Of a DNA stretch of 16,977 nucleotides, positions 1 to 6,362 are shown piece by piece. Position numbers and translations under genes: made by a program. Source of the stretch: SCTD01 sp036675425 (lineage in GTDB: Bacteria > Actinomycetota > Actinomycetes > Mycobacteriales > SCTD01); NCBI GenBank assembly GCA_036675425.1, contig JAKFFB010000101.1, positions 1 through 16,977 on the forward strand, given 5' to 3'. Every line of letters begins with the position of its first letter. Within the stretch, counting starts at the first letter, position 1. Under the pieces are notes generated by a model. It was given only the letters and a program-made list of their open reading frames with translations, ran no database searches and was not told the DNA's origin.

Positions 1-32
1 CCGCCGACGATCGCGACATCGTATGTTTTCAT
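1..32 (-). CDS. FAD-dependent oxidoreductase, N-terminal fragment (runs off window)
   Basis: Only the first ten codons and two further bases lie in the window. They begin with an ATG at 32 that overlaps the stop of the upstream ROK fragment as ATGA. The translation MKTYDVAIVG followed by GG is the usual start of a Rossmann-type FAD-binding fold (beta strand running into GxGxxG), as in many flavin-dependent oxidoreductases, including those found in sugar-utilisation clusters. The codons AAA and ACA are unusual for this GC-rich neighbourhood. No clear Shine-Dalgarno sequence precedes the ATG, so translation may be coupled to the upstream frame. The FAD assignment rests on ten residues and the exact family cannot be known from here. 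Confidence 0.5.
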   Translation of the reverse strand, partial: MKTYDVAIVG

Positions 33-142
33 GCGGCCGATGCCATCAGGCGCTCAATGGCGACGGCATCTTTCGGCACGCCGTCCGTGAGCACCGCCGA
101 CTTCAGCCGGGTCCCGCCGAGGTCGACCGCGACGATCGTCAC
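29..142 (-). pseudogene. Truncated ROK-family sugar kinase, N-terminal remnant of 37 aa
   Basis: The frame starts at a GTG overlapping the glycoside hydrolase stop (GTGA) and ends after 37 codons at a TGA overlapping the next ATG (ATGA). Its first residues, VTIVAVDLGGTRLKSAV, match the N-terminal phosphate-binding strand of ROK kinases (DxGGTxxK), which phosphorylate glucose, fructose, N-acetylmannosamine and similar sugars. Family members are about 300 residues long. Here the ATP site, the metal-binding Cys cluster and the catalytic Asp region are all missing. After roughly residue 22 the sequence no longer looks like ROK, and the DNA becomes less GC-rich. I read this as a remnant left by an internal deletion or recombination. 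A short coupling peptide or an assembly join are the alternatives. Confidence 0.6.
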
Positions 143-2250
143 GTGCGCTCGTGCGCGCCCGAGGCGTCGACGTCCCAGGTGCGGCCCTGGACGCGCAGCC
201 CCACCAGCCGCGCGTCCGGGTCCAGCCCCTCGAGCTGCGGCGACGCGGTGACCGACCCGTCCAGGCCGATCTGCACGCCGAAGACCGACTGCACGACCAG
301 CGCCACCCACGCGCCGTTGGACGAGCAGGTCCAGTCGTTGATCCAGGGCTGCTCGGCCGGCGCCTTGAGCGCCCCGCCCGACTCCGCGGCCAGCACCCCG
401 TCGGCGAAGTGCGACTGCCCGAACGGCCCCTGGTTCGCGCTGCGAGCCAGCCCGTGCAGCCACGGGGCGGCGAGGTCGGCGCGACCGAAGCGGTAGAGCG
501 CGGCAGCGGCGTTCGGCGGCCAGGCCGGGTAGGCGCCGGTCCACTGGTGGTCCGGCCGCACCGAGAACGACGCGTCGGTGTCCCGGTCCGACAGCGCGCG
601 CATCCACGTCGGCGTCTGCAGCTCGCGCACGAAGAAGCCCACCATCTCGGACCTCTGGGTCTCGCTGAGGTCGTCCGGGATGGTTGCCGCGACCGTGCTG
701 AAGTCGTAGCAGTGCCGCACCGGCACCAGCCGGCCGTCGGGCTGCCGCGCGTACCAGTGCCCCGCCCCCGACGCGTAGAGCTGCTGCAGGTCGCCGACCA
801 GCACCGTGGCCTCCGCCTCGTACCAGCTCGCCGCGAGCTCGTCGCCGAGGAACCGCGCGACCTCGGCCGCGCGACGCAGCATCCACACGTTCGCGGCGTT
901 CAGCGACGCGACCTCGTTGACGTACGTGCTGACGCACTCGAGCAGGTTGCCGATGCCGCCGTAGTTCGCCAGCCCGCTCGCGCTGCGGAACCGCCGCCAG
1001 CTGCAGGCGAAGCGGTCGATGTGCGCGACCACCGGCAGCGACACCCCACCGGGTCCGGGCAGCTCCTGCGTCAGCCAGTCGACGTCGCCGGTCGCCCGCA
1101 GGTAGGCGTCGATCGTCTGCACCATCGCGTAGTCGTTCGCGGCGTACCACATGCCGACGGGCTCGCCGGTCAGCCACTCGGTGCCCATGTGGGTGTGGAC
1201 GTCGGTGGTGATCCACTTCTCGAGGTAGGTGCGCATCACCTCGGGATCCAGCAGCGAGTGCACCAGCGACGAGAGGCTGTAGTCCCACAGGAAGGTCAGC
1301 GCCTGCCAGTAGTGCGGCATGAGGGTGTCGTAGGTGCGCCCCAGGACGGAGTACGGGTTGTCGCGCTTGAAGTAGACGACCCCGATGACGCCCATCAGCC
1401 ACAGCCGGCGCAGCGCGGGGTCGCTCGTCTCGAGCGCCGGCAGGCTGCCGGAGTAGCGGTCGTTGCCCGGCGTGAAGACCGCGACCAGCTCGTCGTTCCA
1501 GAGCTGCTCGCAGCGGGCCACCTCGGCGGCAGCAGCAGGCGCCCGCGCTGCGAAGTCCGCCAGCGCCGACCCCTCGTCCTCTCCCATCACGACCACGAAG
1601 TCCGCGGTCCACGTCCCCGCCGACGGGATCACCGGCGTCCAGCGGATGCCGTGCTCGTCCGTGCTCTCCGGCCGGGGGAAGCCGCCCTGAACCATCACCG
1701 CGTCGCTGGAGCGCGCCCGCCACACCAGCAGGCCGCGCTCGGCATCCACCCGGAGCGCGTTGTCGGTCTCGCAGGGCGGCGCCGGCTCCGTCCACCGGGT
1801 GAGCCGCTTGGTCACCTGCGAGCGCAGCGCGAGCCGCACCGGCAGGGTCCGGTCCTCCATCGACCAGTTGCTGATGCTGAGCCGCACCAGCACCGCGGTC
1901 CGGTCGACCGGCACCACCGTCGTCGTGGACACCGACAGCCCGTCCCACCAGGCCGTGCGCTCGACCCGGTCCGGCTGCCACGTCGTCGTGAGCGGGACGC
2001 CCAGCGCCGTGAAGAGCCGGTCGTCGAGGAAGAGCGTGCCGGTCACGGACTCGCCGTTCGCGAGGGGCGGGAAGCTGATGCTGCGCACCGCGACCGGGTC
2101 GAGGTCGACCTGCGCGCAGCCGCGGAAGTTGGTGAGACCAGGGGGGTTCCACAGGTCACCGAAGCGGTGCTCGAGCGCGTCGCTGCGCAGGTCGGTGACC
2201 GTCGGTATCGCCGGCAGGACTCCGGCACGCTGGGTGGGGACGGTGGTCAC
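139..2250 (-). CDS. Six-hairpin glycoside hydrolase (MGH1/trehalase/GH63-like)
   Basis: This 703-residue protein has no signal peptide and is probably a cytoplasmic glycosidase acting on an imported oligosaccharide. Residues 1-260 look like a beta-sandwich domain. Residues 270-660 look like an (alpha/alpha)6 barrel, with aromatic-rich, acid-containing stretches typical of the superfamily: YWQALTFLWDYSLSS (314-328), GTEWLTGEPVGMWYAANDYA (356-375), YGGIGNLLE (430-438) and DHQWTGAYPAWPPNA (567-581). The GTG start at 2250 is preceded by a good GGAGAGG and lies three bases after the GntR stop, so the two genes are co-transcribed and probably co-regulated. It overlaps the downstream ROK fragment by four bases. 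Substrate specificity cannot be read from sequence; amylo-alpha-1,6-glucosidase-like and GH63-like are both possible. I did not assign catalytic carboxylates with certainty. Confidence 0.75.
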   Translation of the reverse strand: MTTVPTQRAGVLPAIPTVTDLRSDALEHRFGDLWNPPGLTNFRGCAQVDLDPVAVRSISFPPLANGESVTGTLFLDDRLFTALGVPLTTTWQPDRVERTAWWDGLSVSTTTVVPVDRTAVLVRLSISNWSMEDRTLPVRLALRSQVTKRLTRWTEPAPPCETDNALRVDAERGLLVWRARSSDAVMVQGGFPRPESTDEHGIRWTPVIPSAGTWTADFVVVMGEDEGSALADFAARAPAAAAEVARCEQLWNDELVAVFTPGNDRYSGSLPALETSDPALRRLWLMGVIGVVYFKRDNPYSVLGRTYDTLMPHYWQALTFLWDYSLSSLVHSLLDPEVMRTYLEKWITTDVHTHMGTEWLTGEPVGMWYAANDYAMVQTIDAYLRATGDVDWLTQELPGPGGVSLPVVAHIDRFACSWRRFRSASGLANYGGIGNLLECVSTYVNEVASLNAANVWMLRRAAEVARFLGDELAASWYEAEATVLVGDLQQLYASGAGHWYARQPDGRLVPVRHCYDFSTVAATIPDDLSETQRSEMVGFFVRELQTPTWMRALSDRDTDASFSVRPDHQWTGAYPAWPPNAAAALYRFGRADLAAPWLHGLARSANQGPFGQSHFADGVLAAESGGALKAPAEQPWINDWTCSSNGAWVALVVQSVFGVQIGLDGSVTASPQLEGLDPDARLVGLRVQGRTWDVDASGAHERT

Positions 2251-2253
2251 GGC

Positions 2254-3048
2254 TCAGCCTCTCCGGGCGGACGTGGCGGGACCGACCTCGATCCGGAAGC
2301 TGGTCCGGTCGGCGCGGTACCAGGCGGTGAAGTGCTCGAAGGGCTGCCCGTCCGAGTCGACGTTCAGTGAGGTCAGCATCAGCAGCGGAGAGCCAGGGCG
2401 TACGCCGAGCAGCACGGCCGTCGCCCGGTCCGCCGCCGTCGCCTCCACGGTGCGCCAGCCGGTCCGTGGGTCGACGCCGAAGGCGTCGTGCAGCACCTCG
2501 TAGAGGCTCGAGCGGCTCAGGTCCTGCCCGGCCAGCCCGGCGAAGCGCGGCAGTGGGAGGAGCGTGCGCGCCAGGCAGATCGGCTCGCCGTCGATCCGCC
2601 TCAGCCGGTCCAGCTGCACCACCTTGCTGCCGGTGGGGATGCCGAGCAGCGCCGCCTCCTCTGCGGGCGCGACCGTCGTCTCCAGCAGGAGCACGTCGGT
2701 GTCGACGACCTTGCCCTGCTCGCTCATCTCGTCGAAGAAGCCGCGCAGCTCCTGCACGACGAACTCCGCCCGGCGCGGCCCGCGGACGAACGACCCGCGG
2801 CCCTTCTCCTTGCGCACCAGGCCCTCTGCCTGCAGCTCGGCGAGCGCCTGGCGCACCGCGGTGCGCGACAGCCCGAAGAACTCGCCGATGACCTGCTCCG
2901 ACGGCAGCGGCCGGCCGGGCTCCCAGTGGCCGGTGACGATGTGGTCGCGGAAGAGCTCGGCCAGCTGGGCGTAGTAGGGCACCGCGCCGTCCTTGCGGAT
3001 CGACGAGCGCGGCAGCGGCGCGGCCGACGGCACCTCCACACCTGGCAT
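2254..3048 (-). CDS. GntR-family (HutC/UTRA) transcriptional regulator
   Basis: A 264-residue ligand-responsive repressor. Residues 24-90 form the GntR winged helix-turn-helix: VPYYAQLAELFRDHI, then PLPSEQVIGEFFGLSRTAVRQALAELQAEGLV, then the wing KEKGRGSFV. Residues 115-255 are a UTRA effector-binding domain (KVVQLDRLRRIDGEPICLARTLLP, later SSLYEVL), the fold HutC-type members use to sense sugar phosphates and other small molecules. It heads the operon with the glycoside hydrolase three bases downstream, so the likely inducer is a sugar related to that enzyme's product. The ATG at 3048 has no Shine-Dalgarno sequence and follows a palindrome by one base. It may therefore be read from a leaderless or nearly leaderless mRNA and be autorepressed. 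In-frame GTG codons a few residues in are alternative starts. The upstream extension of the frame runs antisense to the esterase and was discarded. Confidence 0.88.
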   Translation of the reverse strand: MPGVEVPSAAPLPRSSIRKDGAVPYYAQLAELFRDHIVTGHWEPGRPLPSEQVIGEFFGLSRTAVRQALAELQAEGLVRKEKGRGSFVRGPRRAEFVVQELRGFFDEMSEQGKVVDTDVLLLETTVAPAEEAALLGIPTGSKVVQLDRLRRIDGEPICLARTLLPLPRFAGLAGQDLSRSSLYEVLHDAFGVDPRTGWRTVEATAADRATAVLLGVRPGSPLLMLTSLNVDSDGQPFEHFTAWYRADRTSFRIEVGPATSARRG

Positions 3049-3049
3049 C

Positions 3050-3069
3050 CTGTCATGACAGCATGACAG
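3050..3069. promoter_or_regulatory. Candidate GntR operator: palindrome plus repeated half-site
   Basis: CTGTCATGACAG (3050-3061) is a perfect 12-bp palindrome. Its right arm CATGACAG (3054-3061) is repeated immediately in tandem at 3062-3069. It lies in the 51-bp spacer between gntR and the divergent esterase gene, one base from the gntR ATG, where binding would block gntR transcription and could also affect the esterase operon. The sequence is seen directly. Its role as operator for this GntR protein is inferred from position, and it does not match a GntR-subfamily consensus that I can name. Confidence 0.55.
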
Positions 3070-3099
3070 CAGCGTCCCGTCTACGGAGGTCCCCCGCTC

Positions 3100-3987
3100 G
3101 TGTCGTCCGACCCCGCCGTCGACCCCGCGCTGCGCGAGCTGCTCGACGCGTTCGAGGACGGCGACGCCTTCGACGTCGCGAAGGCGCGCGCGGCGCTCGA
3201 CGAGTTCGCCCAGCTGGTCGGCGCTCCCGGACCGGAGGTCGCCACCCGGGACGGCGTCGTCGCCGGGGTGCGGGTCCGCGACTACCTGCCGGCCACGACA
3301 GGACCCGGGCCCGGGCTGGTCTGGTTCCACGGCGGCGGCTTCGTCACCGGGAGCCTCGACGCCGTCGACCCGATGTGCCGGGCGCTGCTGACCCGCACCG
3401 GCGCCCCGCTCACCAGCGTCGACTACCGGCTCGCGCCCGAGCACCCCTTCCCCGCCGCGCTCGAGGACTGCGTCGCCGTGCTCCGCGCCCGCGCCGAGGA
3501 GGGCCCGTTCGCGGTCGGCGGCGACAGCGCCGGCGGGGGCCTGGCGGCCGCGGCCTGCCTGGAGCTGCGCGACGAGGGCCTGCCGATCGTCGCGCAGCTG
3601 CTCGTCACCCCGCTGCTCGACACCACCCTGTCGCAGCCGTCGATCTCCCTGCTGGGAAAGGGGTTCGGGCTCACGCAGGAGGTGCTGGAGACCTTCGTCG
3701 CGCTCTACCTCGGTGGCGCCGACCCCCGCGACCCGCGCTGCTCGCCGCTGCTCGCCGACGACCTGACCGGCCTCCCGCCGGCGATCGTCGTGACTGCGGA
3801 GTGCGACCCGCTGCGTGACGAGGGAGAGGCGTACGCCGCTCGGCTCCGGGCCGCGGGCGTCCCGGTGGCAGCACGACGCTGGGACCGGATGATCCACGGC
3901 TTCGCCGGCATGTCGTCGGTGACGCCGGCCGCCGACGAGGCGCTCGACTGGATGGTCGACGAGCTGGGGCGGCTGTCCGCGCACTAG
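3100..3987 (+). CDS. Alpha/beta hydrolase, HSL-family esterase
   Basis: This 295-residue protein belongs to the hormone-sensitive lipase (bacterial family IV) esterases, which hydrolyse short-chain acyl or aryl esters. All family marks are present: the oxyanion-hole motif HGGG (77-80) in VWFHGGGFVTGS, VDYRLAPEHPFPAALED (108-123), the nucleophile elbow GDSAG with Ser143, the acid Asp236 in TAECDPLRDEG, and His266 in MIHGF. The length is normal and no signal peptide is seen, so it is probably cytoplasmic. The GTG start at 3100 follows a good GGAGGT (3085-3090). It is divergent from gntR and shares the palindrome spacer. It ends ten bases before the epimerase gene, so it probably leads that operon. 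The natural substrate is unknown; removal of acyl groups from a sugar is only a guess from context. Confidence 0.88.
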   Translation: MSSDPAVDPALRELLDAFEDGDAFDVAKARAALDEFAQLVGAPGPEVATRDGVVAGVRVRDYLPATTGPGPGLVWFHGGGFVTGSLDAVDPMCRALLTRTGAPLTSVDYRLAPEHPFPAALEDCVAVLRARAEEGPFAVGGDSAGGGLAAAACLELRDEGLPIVAQLLVTPLLDTTLSQPSISLLGKGFGLTQEVLETFVALYLGGADPRDPRCSPLLADDLTGLPPAIVVTAECDPLRDEGEAYAARLRAAGVPVAARRWDRMIHGFAGMSSVTPAADEALDWMVDELGRLSAH

Positions 3988-3997
3988 CGTCCGGCGG

Positions 3998-5047
3998 GTG
4001 CGCGTCCTGGTCACCGGCGGAGCCGGCTTCATCGGCGGCGCCGTCGTGTCCGCGCTCCTCGACGCCGGTCACGAGGTGCGCGTGCTCGACGCGCTGCTCC
4101 CCGAGGTGCACGCCGGGGGGTGGCCGGCAAGCCTCGACCCGCGCGCGGAGCGGGTCCACGGCGACGTGCGCCAGGCCGACGACGTGCGGCCGGCGCTCGA
4201 CGGCGTCGACGCCGTCTGCCACCAGGCCGCGATGGTCGGCCTCGGCGTCGACCTGCAGGACCTGCCGCTCTACGTCGGCCACAACGACCTCGGCACGGCG
4301 GTCCTGCTCGCGGCCATGGACCGCGCCCGGATCGGCCGGCTGGTCCTGGCGAGCTCGATGGTGGTCTACGGCGAGGGCCGCTACTCCTGCGCCGAGCACG
4401 GCGTCGTCCGACCCGGCCCTCGCGCCGAGACCTCCCTGACCGCAGGCGACTTCGAGCCGCCGTGCCCCGTCTGCGGGCGGCCGCTCGACCCGGGCACCGT
4501 CCCGGAGGACGCCCCTCTCGACCCGCGCAACGTCTACGCCGCGAGCAAGACCGCGCAGGAGCACCTGGCCGCCTCCTGGGCCCGGGCGGGCGGCGGCAGC
4601 GCCATCGCCCTGAGGTACCACAACGTCTACGGCCCGCACATGCCGAAGGACACGCCGTACGCCGGCGTCGCCAGCCTCTTCCGCTCTGCGCTGCAGCGTG
4701 GTGAGGCCCCCCGCGTCTTCGAGGACGGCAACCAGCGGCGCGACTTCGTGCACGTCCGCGACGTGGCTCGCGCCAACCTGCTGGCGCTGCAGGCCGAGCC
4801 GACCTCGGGCGCGCTGACTGCCTACAACGTCGCCAGCGGCACCCCGCACACCGTCGGCGACCTGGCCCGGGAGCTCGCGCGCGCCTGCGGCGGCCCGGAG
4901 CCGGTCGTCACCGGGCAGTACCGGCTCGGCGACGTCCGGCACGTCGTCGCCTCCCCGGCGAAGGCCGCCGAGGAGCTCGGCTTCCGCGCGGAGGTCTCGT
5001 TCGCCGACGGCGTCCGCGAGTTCGCCACCGCACCCCTGCGAGGGTGA
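3998..5047 (+). CDS. NAD-dependent nucleotide-sugar epimerase (dTDP-L-rhamnose 4-epimerase-like)
   Basis: A 349-residue extended short-chain dehydrogenase/reductase. It has the NAD-binding TGGAGFIGG (6-14), the active-site Ser119/Ser120 region followed by VVYGEGRY, and the catalytic Tyr180-Lys184 pair in YAASK. Between the Ser and the Tyr sits an insert with Cys131, His134, Cys156 and Cys159 (CAEHG, then CPVCG) that could hold a metal. I associate this insert with dTDP-L-rhamnose 4-epimerases (Tll/WbiB-like, making dTDP-6-deoxy-L-talose) rather than with ordinary GalE. The enzyme would act in the cytoplasm on a nucleotide-linked sugar. The GTG at 3998 begins the canonical MRVLVTGGAG. It lies ten bases after the esterase and 16 before the glycosyltransferase. 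The epimerase family is secure; the substrate is less so. Confidence 0.85.
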   Translation: MRVLVTGGAGFIGGAVVSALLDAGHEVRVLDALLPEVHAGGWPASLDPRAERVHGDVRQADDVRPALDGVDAVCHQAAMVGLGVDLQDLPLYVGHNDLGTAVLLAAMDRARIGRLVLASSMVVYGEGRYSCAEHGVVRPGPRAETSLTAGDFEPPCPVCGRPLDPGTVPEDAPLDPRNVYAASKTAQEHLAASWARAGGGSAIALRYHNVYGPHMPKDTPYAGVASLFRSALQRGEAPRVFEDGNQRRDFVHVRDVARANLLALQAEPTSGALTAYNVASGTPHTVGDLARELARACGGPEPVVTGQYRLGDVRHVVASPAKAAEELGFRAEVSFADGVREFATAPLRG

Positions 5048-5063
5048 ACCGCCGCGGCGGGAC

Positions 5064-5738
5064 GTGCGAACCTGCCGTGTGCCCGACGTCGTCCTCCCCT
5101 GCCTGGACGAGGCGCGCGCGCTGCCCTGGGTGCTGACCCGGATGCCCGCCGGCTACCGGCCGATCGTGTCCGACAACGGATCTGCCGACGGCTCCCCGGA
5201 CGTCGCGAAGGCCCACGGCGCCCGCGTCGTCCACGCCCTCCCACGGGGCTTCGGCGCGGCCTGCCACGAGGGGCTGCTCGCGGCCGACGCCGAGGACGGG
5301 ATCGTCTGCTTCCTCGACGCCGACGGCTCCTTCGACCCCCAGCAGCTGCCCCGCGTCGCCGGGCCGGTCCTCGACGGCACCGCCGACCTGGTGCTCGGAC
5401 GACGGCGTACGAGGAGCCTCACCGACTGGCCGCTGCACGCCCGGCTGGGCAACCGCGAGGTCGCCCGCCGGCTGGGCCGGCGCACCGGCCTGCAGATCTC
5501 CGACCTCGGTCCGATGCGGGCCTGCCGGCGCGAGGACCTCAAGGAGCTCGGCCTCACCGACCGCCGCTTCGGCTACCCGCTCGAGATGGTGACCCGCGCC
5601 GTCGCGGCCGGCTGGCGCGTGGTCGAGGTCGACGTCGACTACCTGCCGCGCACCGGGAAGTCGAAGGTCACCGGCACCGTCGGCGGCACCATCAAGGCGG
5701 TCCGCGACATGTCCAGGGTGCTGAGGGAGGTCGGATGA
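5064..5738 (+). CDS. Glycosyltransferase family 2 (GT-A fold), short
   Basis: A 224-residue GT-A fold glycosyltransferase without membrane helices. Landmarks are the N-terminal VVLPCLDEARALPWVL (9-24), the nucleotide-contacting SDNGSADGS (36-44), the metal-binding DxD as FLDADGSFD (83-91), and SDLGPMRA, RFGYPLEMVTRA and GKSKVTGT further on. These resemble polyprenyl-phosphate (dolichol-phosphate mannose synthase-like) transferases, so the acceptor may be a lipid phosphate or a small molecule. It lies 16 bases after the epimerase and overlaps the next gene by ATGA, which implies coupled translation. The start is uncertain: GTG at 5064 has a weak GGCGGGA in front, and GTG at 5079 would give VPDVVLPCLDEA. 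Donor and acceptor are unknown; the neighbouring epimerase suggests an activated deoxysugar donor. Confidence 0.82.
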   Translation: MRTCRVPDVVLPCLDEARALPWVLTRMPAGYRPIVSDNGSADGSPDVAKAHGARVVHALPRGFGAACHEGLLAADAEDGIVCFLDADGSFDPQQLPRVAGPVLDGTADLVLGRRRTRSLTDWPLHARLGNREVARRLGRRTGLQISDLGPMRACRREDLKELGLTDRRFGYPLEMVTRAVAAGWRVVEVDVDYLPRTGKSKVTGTVGGTIKAVRDMSRVLREVG

Positions 5739-6352
5739 CCGTCCAGGTGCTGGTGCTGGCCAAGCAGCCGGTGGCCGGCAAGGTCAAGACCCGGCTCTGC
5801 CCGCCGTTCACCCCGCAGGGCGCCGCCGACGTCGCCGCTGCCGCGCTCGAGGACACCCTCGACGTCGTCCGCGCGGTGGACGTCGCGCGCCGCGTCCTCG
5901 TGCTCGACGGCGACTACGACGCCCCCGGCTTCTCCGTGCAGCCGCAGCGCAGCGGACCGATGCCGGACCGCCTCGCCGGGGCTTTCGACGACTGCGACCA
6001 GCACCTGCCCACGCTGCTCGTCGGGATGGACACCCCGCAGCTCACCCCGGCGCTGCTGCAGCGCGCGGTGGACGCGCTGGCCACGCACGCGGCCGTCCTG
6101 GGCCGCGCCCTCGACGGCGGCTGGTGGGCGCTCGGGCTGCAGCAGCCCGACGGGCGGCTGCTCGCCGGCGTCCCCACCAGCCGCGACGACACCGGCGACC
6201 TGCAGCTGCAGCGGCTGCGCGCCGCCGGCCTGGAGCCCCACCTGCTGCCCGAGCTGCGCGACGTCGACACCGTGGCCGACGCCCGCTCCGTCGCCGCCCT
6301 CGCCCCCGCGGGCCGCTTCGCCGCGACGGTCGGAGCCCTGCTCGCTGGGTAG
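5735..6352 (+). CDS. DUF2064 / TIGR04282-type nucleotidyltransferase-like protein
   Basis: A 205-residue GT-A-like protein of the DUF2064 (TIGR04282) family, related to CofC/MobA-type nucleotidyltransferases. It has the N-terminal signature AKQPVAGKVKTRL (9-21), whose Gly and Lys/Arg residues normally contact a nucleotide triphosphate, the acidic metal site in VGMDTPQL (96-103), and the glycine/tryptophan stretch LGRALDGGWWALGL (122-135). Members commonly sit beside a family 2 glycosyltransferase, as here, but their reaction is not established. Nucleotidyl activation of a sugar or alcohol phosphate is the obvious hypothesis. The ATG overlaps the glycosyltransferase stop (ATGA), so the two are translationally coupled. 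The metallophosphoesterase follows ten bases after the stop. Confidence 0.82.
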   Translation: MTVQVLVLAKQPVAGKVKTRLCPPFTPQGAADVAAAALEDTLDVVRAVDVARRVLVLDGDYDAPGFSVQPQRSGPMPDRLAGAFDDCDQHLPTLLVGMDTPQLTPALLQRAVDALATHAAVLGRALDGGWWALGLQQPDGRLLAGVPTSRDDTGDLQLQRLRAAGLEPHLLPELRDVDTVADARSVAALAPAGRFAATVGALLAG

Positions 6353-6362
6353 GGGCTTGATC

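Noticed and set aside
151..2370. Long open frame on the plus strand opposite the glycoside hydrolase
   Set aside because: It is rich in Arg/Pro/His/Gly with no domain, runs antisense to a clear enzyme, and is the usual shadow of GC-rich third codon positions.
3049..4032. Upstream extension of the GntR frame
   Set aside because: It runs antisense through the HSL esterase, whose catalytic motifs are all intact, and gives low-complexity Gly/Arg/Glu-rich sequence. The GntR protein starts at 3048.
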